DNA of 52,723 bases, taken from assembly GCF_001431625.1 (NCBI RefSeq), contig NZ_LLXT01000108.1:1-52723 (forward strand). The letters are read 5' to 3'. A program made the position numbers and the translations under genes. Positions within the stretch are counted from its first letter, which is position 1, and each line of letters begins with the position of its first letter. The notes beneath the pieces were generated by a model. It did not search any database, had not been told where the DNA came from, and saw only the letters and a program-made list of their open reading frames with translations. Positions 1 to 9,254 of the stretch are shown piece after piece. This DNA comes from Stenotrophomonas geniculata ATCC 19374 = JCM 13324 (GTDB lineage: Bacteria > Pseudomonadota > Gammaproteobacteria > Xanthomonadales > Xanthomonadaceae).

Positions 1-1
1 G

Positions 2-496
2 TTACTCCAGCTCTTCCGGGGTGGCCGGTTCGTCACCGAGGACGCCAGCATCCTGGTAGGCCTGCGCCTCTTCCCACGTCATCTCGATCCACGCCGGCGG
101 CTTGACGACGACGTCGTTGTGCTTGAACGGGCTGAGCACTTCGAAGCAGGCAGACAGCCAGAGACCGTTGGACAACGCGGGATCCGTCGAATGGTCGCCC
201 GTTGCAACAGCATCGAAAGAGGTAGAGGCGTCACCCGAAGGCGTACCCGCCTCGGCGCCGGCATCCTGGTCCGCTACAGACTGATCGCCCGGCGGTTGGT
301 CGACGGCAGCGCCATCGACCTCCGAGGCGACCGTCTCGGCGGGCTGAAGTTCGCCGCGGCCTTCCTCCGGAACCCAGCCGCCCTGCGCCGGCGACGCGTC
401 GGCAGCCTTCTCTTCCGTGACGGCCGGCACATCGGCCGGCTTGCCGTCCTGGACGGGCTTGGGTGCGCTGGGCGGCGCAGTGCGGGGCTTGGCCAT
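2..496 (-). CDS. Mu-like prophage protein of unknown function downstream of the capsid gene
   Basis: 164 residues; the stop codon lies at the window edge, so the gene looks complete. Residues 1 to about 100 are Pro/Ala/Asp/Glu-rich and look disordered. The last 50 or so residues are more ordered and contain WLSACFEVLSPF and a WEEAQAYQDAGVLG stretch near the acidic C terminus. In Mu-like phages this slot, just after the major head subunit, holds gp35/gp36-like proteins involved in head completion or head-tail joining. Such a role is inferred from position only, since I do not recognise the sequence. It is the last leftward gene in view of the head module. Confidence 0.7.
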   Translation of the reverse strand: MAKPRTAPPSAPKPVQDGKPADVPAVTEEKAADASPAQGGWVPEEGRGELQPAETVASEVDGAAVDQPPGDQSVADQDAGAEAGTPSGDASTSFDAVATGDHSTDPALSNGLWLSACFEVLSPFKHNDVVVKPPAWIEMTWEEAQAYQDAGVLGDEPATPEELE

Positions 497-658
497 GACG
501 AGATCTCCGAATAGGTGTGGTGCCGTGCTCTCCGGCTGTCACGCATGGTTTTGCTGTGCTTCGCACGGCCAGGTCCCGCGTTCGCCTGGTGCTGCCGCTC
601 GCTGGGTTGTACGGGTAAAGCGGCAACTACGCCGACTATCCTTCGCCGGCTCCCTTCA

Positions 659-1615
659 TCACGCTGCGGGCGCGCCTGCGTTCTGGATCAGGTAGCCCGC
701 GACCATGCCGCTGAGCACCGGAGTGCGGTTGTTGTTGACCGGGTGAATCCAGGACTGGCGGTTCTCTTCGCGATAGGCCTGACGCACATTCGGCTCGCCC
801 GCCATGCTGTAGGTGTAGCCATAGCTCGGTCGCGCGCGGTTGCGGCGGTTGCCGCCGCTCGGCGGGGCCACGAACGCTAGGATCACGTCCTGACCCCACA
901 CATCGCCCAGGTCATCATCCTGGCCGGTAGCCACCACCGCCTCACCAATGTAGATGTTCGGGATTTCCCACATCGACGCCAGGATTTGGGTGGTCAGTGC
1001 ATTGAAGCCGCGATGCTTGAGGTAGTCCTGAATCTTCGGATTGGCCTTGGCTGCTTCGAATGCCGCCGCCGACAGGATCGCCGTGTTCGGCCGCATACCG
1101 ATGCTGGAACGAATGGCCTCCTTGCCGACGCCAATATCAGCAGTCGGATCACCAGAGGCGCCGCGCCAACGATTGACGCCCACCAGAGCGACCTTGTGTT
1201 CGTTGTCGTAGTTGGCCGCATTGCGCGCTACGTCAGCGCACTCACACTCGTGTTCCAGCTCCATGATGTCCAGGACGATATCCACCGCGTCCTGCGAAGC
1301 GTCCAAGCCTGGGCCGTTGGCCGCCTCATTGGCGGTTTCATCCGGAACCACCGCCTCCAGTGCTGCAGGGATGATGGCGTAAGGCTTGCCCTGGTAGCCG
1401 AACTGGACGCGCTTGGTTGCTTCGCCCGGCGCGCGCTTGGTGTTGTAGCGACGGAAGCCTTCCTTTCCGAACGTCAGGATCTGACCACCAAAGGTGGCCA
1501 CATCGACGCGCGGGAAGAGGTACTGGCCAACGTTGCCGGGGCGGACGTAGCCGAGTGCATGGGTGGTCAGGATCGGATCGATGATGCGAGCCTGACGGAG
1601 AGTCTGCTGGGACAT
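659..1615 (-). CDS. Mu-like phage major capsid protein (gpT-like)
   Basis: 318 residues, close to the usual size for major head subunits of Mu-like phages. The N terminus (MSQQTLRQARIIDPILTTHA) and the later text on shared head architecture (FPRVDVATFGGQILTFGKEG, then KRVQFGYQGKPYAI) match what I know of this family. The gene follows the protease/scaffold gene and a small decoration-type gene, the order found in Mu-like head modules. A GAGAGAC-type purine tract sits just upstream of the ATG at 1615. Its product would form the icosahedral shell. The family call rests on sequence memory plus strong context. Confidence 0.85.
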   Translation of the reverse strand: MSQQTLRQARIIDPILTTHALGYVRPGNVGQYLFPRVDVATFGGQILTFGKEGFRRYNTKRAPGEATKRVQFGYQGKPYAIIPAALEAVVPDETANEAANGPGLDASQDAVDIVLDIMELEHECECADVARNAANYDNEHKVALVGVNRWRGASGDPTADIGVGKEAIRSSIGMRPNTAILSAAAFEAAKANPKIQDYLKHRGFNALTTQILASMWEIPNIYIGEAVVATGQDDDLGDVWGQDVILAFVAPPSGGNRRNRARPSYGYTYSMAGEPNVRQAYREENRQSWIHPVNNNRTPVLSGMVAGYLIQNAGAPAA

Positions 1616-1671
1616 GGAAGGTCTCTCTGCGAGATGGTGAGAACGATGAGCGGCGGCAGTTGTGGCTGAGA

Positions 1672-2025
1672 TCAGCCGGTGGTCGCTGGCGCGTTGGGGA
1701 TCAGGAGCACTTCGACGCGGTCACCATCTGCCGCGGCAGGCTGCAGAGCCTGAGCAACGACAACGCCGGTAGTGCGAGCAATGAGTTTTCCAGTAGATCC
1801 CACCTGCAGGTAGGCACCGTCGTCAAACGCTCCGCCAGCAGTGGCGATGCTGGTGCCCACCACATCAACGGGCACCCGGTCGCCCACCAGTCCACTGGTG
1901 TTGGTCACACCGAAGGCGTTGCCGCCGGCGGTGGCGTACTGTCCGTCACGACCGACGACGCGCTCGGCTTCCAAGGCGACTGCTGCGATGACAGCCAGGG
2001 TGAGCAGCGAGATTTTCTGAGTCAT
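1672..2025 (-). CDS. Probable capsid decoration/cement protein (DUF2190-like)
   Basis: 117 residues between the protease/scaffold and major capsid genes. After a short hydrophobic N terminus the protein is rich in Gly, Ala, Val and Thr, with GLVGDRVPVDVVGTS followed by LIARTTGVVVAQALQPA. This is the beta-rich, turn-rich make-up of DUF2190 and related head-stabilising proteins, which typically sit here. The first 20 residues (MTQKISLLTLAVIAAVALEA) could look like a signal peptide, but a structural phage protein in this slot should stay in the cytoplasm. Family assignment is moderate; head association is inferred from position. Confidence 0.7.
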   Translation of the reverse strand: MTQKISLLTLAVIAAVALEAERVVGRDGQYATAGGNAFGVTNTSGLVGDRVPVDVVGTSIATAGGAFDDGAYLQVGSTGKLIARTTGVVVAQALQPAAADGDRVEVLLIPNAPATTG

Positions 2026-2078
2026 GGTTCTGCGCTCCAGCGCGAGGAATGAGTTGAGAAGCTGCGTTTGGATACAGG

Positions 2079-3284
2079 TCAGGAGACCGCTTTGACTGCC
2101 GTGAGGTAGTCCACCCCCGCGTGGGTACGCTGGTAGTCCAGCGCCTTGTTGTGCAGCGCAAGCCGTTCCGGGTCGACCTGGGTGCCAGCCGGTGCAGCGA
2201 AGTTGGCCGCGCCTGGCCCCACACCTTCACCACCAGACTTCTCACTGAAGTCCACGGCCTTGGGCAGGCTGGTCAGCAGCTCGCGCAGCACCGATTCGGC
2301 CGGCTTGGACACCGTCGTTTCACCCTCGGCGAAGTTCAGCGGATCCTTGCCATTGGGCTGAGCCAACAGCAGTTCCACCACGGCCGGCTGCTGGCGCGGC
2401 AGCAGCTTGCCTTCCTTCACCAGGCCTTCGGCGAACGCCACTGCGTCTTCGCGTCGCGCGGCCTGTTCACGGGCGGCGAGGGCCTTCTCGCGAGCGTCCA
2501 GGGTGGAAGCCTGCTGGTCGAGCTGCTGCTGGCGCTGTGCGTGCTCGACGTTGTTCTGCTGGGACATGGGGTCGATCTCCGATTTGACCTGTTCACGAGT
2601 GGGAGGCGGTGCCTGGACGGGCGCAGGTCCATCGAGGGCGCTGCGCGGGAACTGGGTGAGCAATGGCGATGCGAAGAGGGCCGACGTGCGCGAGTTTTCG
2701 TCATCGCGTGTGCTGCTCTCGATGCCGCGGATCTGCCAGTCCGGAATGACCTGGTCAGCCGTCTCCAGGCCCTGGGTATCGATCAGCCAGTCGCGGAAGC
2801 GGCGGAACAGATCCGTCAGCGTCCAGCCCAGCGGGGCCAGCGACATGGCAAAGCACGCAGCGTCATCGCCTTCGGCGAAGGAGGCCGACTTGAGCCCCTT
2901 TACTGCCGGCGGCTGCGCGCCCAGGAAGCCGATGTGGCGCAGGTAGTACTTGCCCGGCGTCGGGTTCCCCGGCGAATCGGGCATGAAGATGGAGGCGCTG
3001 ATCTTCTTGAAGCGGCCGTTGTTGACCAGCTCCGCGAAGGCAGGATCTACCTCGTGCGGTTCGGCCATCAGGAGGCCGTCCTTGGCCTGAAGCACTTTGC
3101 TCCAGCCATAGGCCGGGTCGTCGGTTTTGGGATGGCCCACCACAATGGGCGCTTCGTGCAGCGCCGGATCGTAGCTATCGGCGATCTGCTGCACATCCGC
3201 CTCGCTGAAGGTCAGCGTGCGGCCGTCTTCGGCAACGTGCGTGCCGGCTTTGAAGATCTGCAGGGTGGCGGCGGGCTGGTTCAT
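2079..3284 (-). CDS. Mu-like prohead protease with scaffold (gpI-like)
   Basis: About 401 residues. The N-terminal half resembles the Mu I protease (ITFSEADVQQIADSY-like start, then HEAPIVVGHPKTDDPAYGW). The C-terminal half has a long charged Gln/Ala/Glu coiled coil around residues 240 to 290, as expected for the scaffold that Mu makes from the same gene. I chose the Met at 3284 (MNQPAATLQIF) because a longer start at 3335 would be encoded by a regulatory dyad. Expected role: build the prohead core and cleave scaffold and head proteins during maturation. The gene starts its own leftward unit, with the dyad 31 to 48 bases upstream. Confidence 0.85.
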   Translation of the reverse strand: MNQPAATLQIFKAGTHVAEDGRTLTFSEADVQQIADSYDPALHEAPIVVGHPKTDDPAYGWSKVLQAKDGLLMAEPHEVDPAFAELVNNGRFKKISASIFMPDSPGNPTPGKYYLRHIGFLGAQPPAVKGLKSASFAEGDDAACFAMSLAPLGWTLTDLFRRFRDWLIDTQGLETADQVIPDWQIRGIESSTRDDENSRTSALFASPLLTQFPRSALDGPAPVQAPPPTREQVKSEIDPMSQQNNVEHAQRQQQLDQQASTLDAREKALAAREQAARREDAVAFAEGLVKEGKLLPRQQPAVVELLLAQPNGKDPLNFAEGETTVSKPAESVLRELLTSLPKAVDFSEKSGGEGVGPGAANFAAPAGTQVDPERLALHNKALDYQRTHAGVDYLTAVKAVS

Positions 3285-3314
3285 GCCGCCAGTTTTCCCG
3301 CGCCAGAGGTCGCT

Positions 3315-3332
3315 GTCTTTGAAACTGGTTTC
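3315..3332 (-). promoter_or_regulatory. Repeated dyad, copy 1 (upstream of protease gene)
   Basis: The 18 bases GTCTTTGAAACTGGTTTC on the top strand recur exactly at 11,025 to 11,042. The core is a near-perfect dyad, GAAAC-2-GTTTC. Each copy sits upstream of the first gene of a leftward late unit, so a binding site for a late activator or repressor is a reasonable inference. Nothing in the sequence shows which protein binds. Confidence 0.6.
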
Positions 3333-3580
3333 CAACTTTCGAGGGCGGCAGCGGACTGGCTCATGCCCTCCTTTTTCCCGCAGTACCGTCTCACGTCTTG
3401 GGACGGTGCATTGCAGAGAATTTCAACCGCAGATGCACGATGCGCGTGCGGTGATCGTCCTGCGTGGAAACAAGTGCCAGTATCGGCCGCACAGGTGTGT
3501 CAGACACCAAGCCGGTGTGGGTGACGCCCGAGTGTGGCGGCGCGCCTGTAGCGGCGCGCAGAGCGCCTCCCACGCGACGA
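3333..3580 (-). other. Untranslated spacer between gpG-like and protease genes
   Basis: This stretch separates two leftward units. It holds a GC-rich hairpin candidate near 3538 to 3560 (GCGCGCC arms), a weaker one near 3396 to 3420 (ACCGTC/GACGGT), and a 60-codon frame from 3573 to 3391 that starts just after the gpG-like stop. The frame has no recognisable domain and no good ribosome site, so I do not call it a gene. The hairpins could end transcription of the upstream unit, but no U-rich tract follows. Confidence 0.4.
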
Positions 3581-4150
3581 TCAATCGAAGGCGCCGCTCA
3601 CGTGATCTTGAGCGATATCCAGCAGCTCTTTCTCATCCTCGCGACTGACGCCAAGCCAAGGGCGAGCAGCGATGGTGTTCGTGTAAGCAGGCATCGTGAT
3701 CGAGCGCCTATAGCGCGTATTCTTGCGATTGGCTTTGACGAACCGGCTACCGCCTTTGCCAGTCTTCAAGTAGATCTTGGCCGGGCGCGCCGGGTGACGG
3801 ATGGTGCCGCCGAACTGATGGATGGCGCCATAGGGCGCATTGGTACCAACCAAGACGGCCTCATTCCCATCCGTTTGCCACGATGCCATGTCGCCGAGCA
3901 TGTGGAAATCAAACTTCAGAATCGGGACGCCGGGGCGCTTCTTCTGTTTCCAGCGTTTGTAGCTTGGCTCCAGTGCACGCCATCGCTGTCCGGTCGGATC
4001 ACGCTCCTTCTTGGCTCGCTCGCGTGTCGACCTCAGCAGGTACTCGCCCCAGTCTCTCAGGATCAGTTGCCGTGCTTCGCCCTCCAGCTGGCGCAGCGCA
4101 TCAGCCAGCGCAGGTGTTGCCGAATCCAGGGTGACTTCGAGCTGCGCCAT
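3581..4150 (-). CDS. Virion morphogenesis protein (Mu gpG-like)
   Basis: 189 residues. The middle contains an RKKERDPTGQRWRAL-like segment followed by KKRPGVPILKFDFHMLGDM and an HQFGGTIRHPARP stretch, the features I associate with the phage virion morphogenesis family (Mu gpG). The start ATG at 4150 shares bases with the stop of the F-like gene, giving an ATGA-type junction and translational coupling. In Mu, G takes part in head and tail assembly. Length fits the family. It is the last gene of the lysis-to-head unit before a spacer. Confidence 0.85.
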   Translation of the reverse strand: MAQLEVTLDSATPALADALRQLEGEARQLILRDWGEYLLRSTRERAKKERDPTGQRWRALEPSYKRWKQKKRPGVPILKFDFHMLGDMASWQTDGNEAVLVGTNAPYGAIHQFGGTIRHPARPAKIYLKTGKGGSRFVKANRKNTRYRRSITMPAYTNTIAARPWLGVSREDEKELLDIAQDHVSGAFD

Positions 4151-5427
4151 CAGAGTGCTCCCTGCAGCAGCTGCAGCGTGCCATCGGCGACGCTGCGCTT
4201 GAGATCAGAAGGCATCAGCATCTGCAGCTGGGGCTGGATGGTGCTGACGCCCGTTTCCGAGATGGCCACGTCGACCACCATGAAGGCCGGGCGCCCCACC
4301 GCAAGGACATACCGCAGGTGGCCTGCGGCCACGTCCAATAGGATGGCCACCGCATCGAGCAGGCGGATAGGCAGCTCGGCTGCGGCGATGGCGACCGCGC
4401 CAGGCCGAGTGATGGGGAGCTGCTCAGCCAACACTGCAAAGGCCGCCGTCGCTGGTCGAACGGCAGCGCGCTGCAGCTGCGACACCAGACCGGGAGACAG
4501 TGCGCCGGCCAGGTAGCGAGCAGCGTGCGCGGCATCGGCGTCAATGCTGGCCAGCCAGCTTGCGTAGCCGGCCTGCAGGGCGTCCCTGGCACGCGGCCGC
4601 GCCAAGGCCTGGGCGGCACTGGCGGCAGCGGGCGCCGCTGGCAGCCGCGCGCCCGTCTCCAGTGCACTCTGCAGAGCGGAGGTCAGTTGGCCTGTCAGCG
4701 AGGGCGGTGTGACCGGACCACCACGGCCACTGGGCCAGTGGTCCGCCGTTGCTCCAGGCGCGTAGCCGAAGCCAGGATCGACGCCTGCCGGCGTCAGCAC
4801 CGTGCGCGGTCCACCGGGACTGCGCTGCCCGACCGTCACCGACTGCATCACAACCTCAGGGGCCGTGTCGGGGCCGTCCTTGCCCAAGCGGCGCAGATCG
4901 CGTTCGTTGAGCGCATCGACGTAGCACTGGCAGCCCCAGCCGTTGGCCGGATAGTGATAGCGCCACCAGGGATCATCATGGCGTAGCACCATGCCATTCC
5001 AGGACACGTGCAGTGGCCGGGGGTGTTCGACGGCATCGTTGTGGTTGTAGCGCCAGAACGGCCGTACCTTGATCAGCTGCTGCAGCTGGGCCCAGCGCCC
5101 GGCGTTGTAGCTCTGACGCAGGTTGGTTTCGTAGATCACCCGCGAGCGCCAGTTCCGGCCGCCGTTGTAATCCCAGCCATGCGTGGCCACGATGCGGTCG
5201 AAGTCTTCGCGGAACTGCTCCAGCGTGCGGCCTTCGGCGATGACACGGTCGATGGACTGCCGGAAGTCGGCCAGCAGTGCGTCACGGTTGGCACCGGCCA
5301 CCATGAAGCTGGTGTCGTGCTCGGCCTCCCATACGTCCAGGTAGCTCTCGGTGAGCACGTTCTTCTTGCGACGGAAGAACTCGATCTGCTCCTGGAATGG
5401 AACTTGGGCGTAAGCAACTCCGGCCAT
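4150..5427 (-). CDS. Minor head protein, Mu gpF-like (SPP1 gp7 superfamily)
   Basis: 425 residues. Residues 1 to 30 (EQIEFFRRKKNVLTESY) and a core with RVIYETNLRQSYNAGRWAQL then HPRPLHVSWNGMVLRHDDPW and GWGCQCYVDALN are typical of the F-like domain, including the His/Cys-bearing end. The C-terminal part after about residue 250 is Ala/Pro-rich and less conserved in character. These proteins sit near the portal and help head assembly and DNA injection. The gene follows the portal gene directly and overlaps the gpG-like gene. Confidence 0.88.
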   Translation of the reverse strand: MAGVAYAQVPFQEQIEFFRRKKNVLTESYLDVWEAEHDTSFMVAGANRDALLADFRQSIDRVIAEGRTLEQFREDFDRIVATHGWDYNGGRNWRSRVIYETNLRQSYNAGRWAQLQQLIKVRPFWRYNHNDAVEHPRPLHVSWNGMVLRHDDPWWRYHYPANGWGCQCYVDALNERDLRRLGKDGPDTAPEVVMQSVTVGQRSPGGPRTVLTPAGVDPGFGYAPGATADHWPSGRGGPVTPPSLTGQLTSALQSALETGARLPAAPAAASAAQALARPRARDALQAGYASWLASIDADAAHAARYLAGALSPGLVSQLQRAAVRPATAAFAVLAEQLPITRPGAVAIAAAELPIRLLDAVAILLDVAAGHLRYVLAVGRPAFMVVDVAISETGVSTIQPQLQMLMPSDLKRSVADGTLQLLQGAL

Positions 5428-5430
5428 TGG

Positions 5431-6957
5431 TCAGTCTCCTACACCTTGGACGTCGCTGCGGCCGGCCAGGGTCGCGGCCGTCATCGCATCGGCCATCACC
5501 GAGGCGTAGTCGTCCAGGGTCATGTTCGGGTGCAGCTCAAACAGCCGGTCGCGCAGTTGCTCCAGCGAGTCGACCTCATCGACCAGCTGGCGGATCTGCT
5601 CGACCCATCCAGCACCAATGGGCGACAGCCGGCGATCGAGCTGCTGGCCCAGCTCGACAGCAGGATCGGGCGTCTTCGGGGTGCCGTCGGCAAAGGCGGC
5701 GGGATAGTGCCTGCGCAGCAAGCTGACCACCGCACCGCCGGCGTCGGCGAACTGGGCGCCATCGATCGCCGTCGGTACCGCAGGCGGATCCTGCGGCGCC
5801 TGGACAGGCTCGTAGTTGTCGCCGTAGGTCTGATCCATGTAGACCTGCTTGGGCCTGTAGCCCAGGTCAAGGATCTTCTTGTCACGGCTGGCGGTAGCGT
5901 CCAGATCCTCCGGCTCTTCCGTGACGCGATAGACCCGAGGAATGGCCGCGCCAGGGAAGTTCCATTCGGTGAGCCAGCGCGCTGGCCCCTTGTTGAAGGA
6001 CTCGCACACCAGGTCGGCATCGGAGGTGATGATGTCGCGGCGCACCTCGCGCTGCAGCTGGTCGTTGCCCAACTTGCCTGGCGTGCCTTGGGTACTGGCG
6101 GTCTGGCCCAGCACCACCTTCTGGATGGTGGCATCCATGTAGTCCTGCAGGGCCTTGTAGTCGGCCGTGCCACTACGTCCGGCCTCCAGCAACGCCAGCT
6201 CCATTCCCTTGGGCATGATGATGCCGCTGTCGGTCTGGATCGCGCGGGTGGCTTGCAGCAGCTTGGCCTTCTCCGGATCGGTTGCGTTGGTGTCGTACTT
6301 GCCCACCGCAGTGGGCATGCCGAACTTTTCAAGGAAGATCAGCCAGAACTTGAGCCCGTTGCGCTTGAACAGCACCGGCCAGTACAGCCAGTGCGCCAGG
6401 CCCAGGCCATATGGCTCATCGTCGTGGTCGGCACCGGAGCAGAAGTTCCAGAAATAGGGCGCGTGCGCAGGCACGCCCTCGGTCATCTGGGTCTGGGTGA
6501 GTAGGCGCAGGTCACCTTCCTTGCCGTAACGGAAGCGCCGACGGTTACGAACCTTGATGTCCTTCAGGCCGATGCGGGTGCCGTCGACCTTGTACAGGAT
6601 CTCCGCCACGCCATAGCCGTAGAACACGCCGAAGAGCATCTTGCGGGTGACGTTGTCCCAGCCGATGCCGTGCAGCTGCTCCTGCAGATACTCTGCCGCT
6701 TGGCGGTCGATACGCTTCTCGCCGCCGGGCTCCACCTGCCATTCGCAGGCCACCACCGAATCCTGGCGAGAGCCGAAGGTGGTCTTCACCTCCGGGTCGG
6801 ACAGCACCTGTTCGTAGATCTGAAGGTCGTAGCCGCCGCGGTTGCGCAGGACACTGTCAAAGGGCAGCAGCAGTGGCCCGGTGTAACCACGGGTGATGTC
6901 GGTGCCATCGGCAGTGGTGGCAATCTCGCGGCCGATCTCTGGGCGGGCGGTCGTCAT
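5431..6957 (-). CDS. Portal protein, Mu gp29-like (DUF935)
   Basis: 508 residues, the normal size. The sequence shows a portal-type start with TRGYTGPLLLPFDSVLRNRG and YEQVLSDPEVKTTFGSRQDS, then FFGVFYGYGVAEILYK-like text and a conserved GNDQLQREVRRDIITSDADL region. The C-terminal third is more variable. The ATG at 6957 overlaps the terminase stop, so the two are translated together. It would form the dodecameric DNA gate at one head vertex and dock the terminase. Call rests on sequence resemblance to DUF935 and on gene order. Confidence 0.9.
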   Translation of the reverse strand: MTTARPEIGREIATTADGTDITRGYTGPLLLPFDSVLRNRGGYDLQIYEQVLSDPEVKTTFGSRQDSVVACEWQVEPGGEKRIDRQAAEYLQEQLHGIGWDNVTRKMLFGVFYGYGVAEILYKVDGTRIGLKDIKVRNRRRFRYGKEGDLRLLTQTQMTEGVPAHAPYFWNFCSGADHDDEPYGLGLAHWLYWPVLFKRNGLKFWLIFLEKFGMPTAVGKYDTNATDPEKAKLLQATRAIQTDSGIIMPKGMELALLEAGRSGTADYKALQDYMDATIQKVVLGQTASTQGTPGKLGNDQLQREVRRDIITSDADLVCESFNKGPARWLTEWNFPGAAIPRVYRVTEEPEDLDATASRDKKILDLGYRPKQVYMDQTYGDNYEPVQAPQDPPAVPTAIDGAQFADAGGAVVSLLRRHYPAAFADGTPKTPDPAVELGQQLDRRLSPIGAGWVEQIRQLVDEVDSLEQLRDRLFELHPNMTLDDYASVMADAMTAATLAGRSDVQGVGD

Positions 6958-8699
6958 GCAAATCCTCCAAAATCATTTCCGCCGCTGACCGTGCCGAAGG
7001 CATCATCGGTCACGACGGTGGCCACGCCGTCGGCTCGGCCGTCGCCGATGTAGGCGCGCGCGCCGGCCGCCTGGAACTCGATGGGCACCGAGGTGACGTG
7101 GTTGAGTGCGGCAAACTGCATCAGCACGCCGGCGATCGCGCCGTCGCCGTGGCGCACCAGCTCCGGATCCTGTAGGTCCTTGCGCTCCAGACGCGGCACC
7201 ATCGGGATGCCGTCGACGTACTCCACTGCGCGGTGGTCGTCTTCCAGGGACGCGTCCCTGGGCAGACTGAGGAAGCCGTCTTCGAACAGCGCGATGTACT
7301 TGGGCATCCATTCGCCGTACCAGGGGCGCGACAGGGTGACCTCGTGGATTGGGCCACCGATGTAGCGGCCCGTCTCGGCATCGAGCTCAGCCCGGCCGTA
7401 GCGGTCGCCGGTGTACTCCATCAAGGTCTGGCCGGGACCAGTGGCATCGCCGGCGAATGACCAGCGGCCAGGGAATCCTTCCTTCAGCGCGTCCAACAGC
7501 GCCCACAGGATCTGCTCCTGCTGTCGGGTGGGCGCGTTGGCCATCTCGATCAGGAACGGCACGTCGCGGCGCAGATCCTGCCCGACCTTGGCAGGCTTGA
7601 TGACCGAAAAGTGACGGTGGCGCGCGAAGTCCATGCCGATCGCCCAGCGCCCGGTGAACCCGGCTACCGCAGCGCGCAGCACTGGCAGCAGCGTGGTGGC
7701 GATCCAGACCGAGCACCAGATCTCGCGCTCCTTCTCAGAGCGCTTGGGGAAGTCATCATCAAAGACCAGGCGCAGCACTGGCCGGGCCTCGGGCATGGCC
7801 CGATCGATCCAGACCGAGGGGATGGCAGAGCCATCGCCATCGCGCGGGATGACGTCCAGCTCCTCGCGCATGGCGGCCTTGCGCGGGCCGTAGGCCGAGC
7901 GGATCGCGGTGTACCACTCTTTCTTGCCCTCGGCGGTGGCCACCTTGCCACGCATGGCGCAGACCCGCTCGTACAGGCCATTGGACACCGCATCATCGAA
8001 GCTGATGCGGATCACACCGGCCTTCTTGCCGTAGCGACCGGCTTGGACGTCCTGGACAAGCTGGTTGAACGGGTTCTTCTTACCCCGATGGGTGGACCAC
8101 ACTCGGATGCGACCGCCCCAGATCAGCAGCGCGGTGGCCGATTCGAGCACCTTGGCCACGTCCTTGTGAAGCGCCGCTTCGTCGATGTTCACACGGCCCT
8201 GTAGGCCGTGGATGTTCTCCGGGCGCGAAGACAAGGCGGTGATCCGGAAACCGCTGGCGAACCGAACACGGAATGCCTGGATCTGGCGGCTTGTGCCGTC
8301 AAGCAGCTGATCGTGGAAGATGTGCTGCTCGATCCTGGTGGCTTGGCCACGCGCAATGATCGGCGCGAACTTGGCGACGTAGCCGATGTACTCCAGGCCT
8401 TTTTCCCTGGTATCGGCGATGTACCAAATGTTGTCGCCGCCGTCCTCTTTTGAAGTGGCAGCAGTGATGGTGTCGTCCAACGCCTGGGCGAAGGTGACAC
8501 CGGTACGTCGCCCCTTTTCGCAGACCGCGATGTCGAGCAGCGCCTGCATCCGCAGCCACGCGGTTTGGTGGGCCATCAGAACACCGGCCGCCAACGGGTC
8601 GAAGTCGGCAGGGATCTCACGGACGCAGTCGGGCAGCTCGTCCCATTCGACGAGGCGCTCGGTATCCGGCAGAGGCCGCAAACTGTCGACCACGGTCAA
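6954..8699 (-). CDS. Terminase large subunit, Mu gp28-like
   Basis: About 581 residues from a TTG codon at 8699 that overlaps the previous stop; a GTG at 8693 is an alternative. The N-terminal ATPase part carries a Walker-type CEKGRRTGVTFAQ segment near residue 60 and an RPENIHGLQGRVNIDEAAL stretch resembling the Walker B region. The C-terminal part has GMDFARHRHFSV and FAGDATGPGQTLMEY, as expected for the RNase H-like nuclease domain with acidic residues. It would cut and package phage DNA by the headful mode with host flanks, as in Mu. Confidence 0.9.
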   Translation of the reverse strand: MTVVDSLRPLPDTERLVEWDELPDCVREIPADFDPLAAGVLMAHQTAWLRMQALLDIAVCEKGRRTGVTFAQALDDTITAATSKEDGGDNIWYIADTREKGLEYIGYVAKFAPIIARGQATRIEQHIFHDQLLDGTSRQIQAFRVRFASGFRITALSSRPENIHGLQGRVNIDEAALHKDVAKVLESATALLIWGGRIRVWSTHRGKKNPFNQLVQDVQAGRYGKKAGVIRISFDDAVSNGLYERVCAMRGKVATAEGKKEWYTAIRSAYGPRKAAMREELDVIPRDGDGSAIPSVWIDRAMPEARPVLRLVFDDDFPKRSEKEREIWCSVWIATTLLPVLRAAVAGFTGRWAIGMDFARHRHFSVIKPAKVGQDLRRDVPFLIEMANAPTRQQEQILWALLDALKEGFPGRWSFAGDATGPGQTLMEYTGDRYGRAELDAETGRYIGGPIHEVTLSRPWYGEWMPKYIALFEDGFLSLPRDASLEDDHRAVEYVDGIPMVPRLERKDLQDPELVRHGDGAIAGVLMQFAALNHVTSVPIEFQAAGARAYIGDGRADGVATVVTDDAFGTVSGGNDFGGFA

Positions 8700-9250
8700 A
8701 CTCCCATCAGCACTTGCTCGCGCCAGAACCGCGCATCCTCAGCGGAGAGGCCACGCGCCTGCGCTGCGCTTTCCACTCGGGTGGCAGCATCCAAGAGCGC
8801 TTTCTGGCGGACCTCGCCCGCCCATTTCTCGCGAACGATGGAAGAGCGGGTCAGTTCGGCAATGGCCTTGGCCGCCTTGCTGTACAGCGCAATGCGATCG
8901 GCTGGGGAAATGCTCTCATCGTCCTGGTCGGCCGCTTCTTGGAACTGCAGCAGCGCTTCGAACAGGTCGGTCTGCAGCAGGCCCAGCAGTGCACTGCCGC
9001 GCTCGGCGGCATTATCCGGCGCCTGCTCGGCCACCAGTTTCATGGCTTCGGTGCTGGCGCTGATCGAAGCCAGGCGGCGCTTGAGCCGCTTGGCGCGTTC
9101 GTTGACGGTGGTCTTGCTGATCTCGTAGCCCTGCTCGCCCAGCCATTCGGACAGCGCGATGCTGCCGCCGAAGGCGTTGGCAACCAGACGCCGTTCCAGC
9201 TCTTCACGCACGTCGGCCGGCAGCAGGTCGATCTTGCTCACAGGAGGCAT
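8696..9250 (-). CDS. DUF3486 protein, Mu gp27-like (probable small terminase)
   Basis: 184 residues. It opens with SKIDLLPADVREELERRL and then GGSIALSEWLGEQGYEISKT, a helix-turn-helix-like text typical of DUF3486, followed by helical segments. In Mu-like phages this protein precedes the large terminase and probably is the DNA-recognising small subunit. The Met at 9250 was chosen because the frame upstream overlaps the gp26-like gene. A second, shorter DUF3486-like protein lies at the other end of this phage (23,379 to 23,720). Confidence 0.85.
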   Translation of the reverse strand: MPPVSKIDLLPADVREELERRLVANAFGGSIALSEWLGEQGYEISKTTVNERAKRLKRRLASISASTEAMKLVAEQAPDNAAERGSALLGLLQTDLFEALLQFQEAADQDDESISPADRIALYSKAAKAIAELTRSSIVREKWAGEVRQKALLDAATRVESAAQARGLSAEDARFWREQVLMGV

Positions 9251-9254
9251 GGGG

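Noticed and set aside
3391..3573. 60-codon frame in the spacer before the protease gene
   Set aside because: No domain, no good ribosome site, and it overlaps hairpins and likely control sequence.
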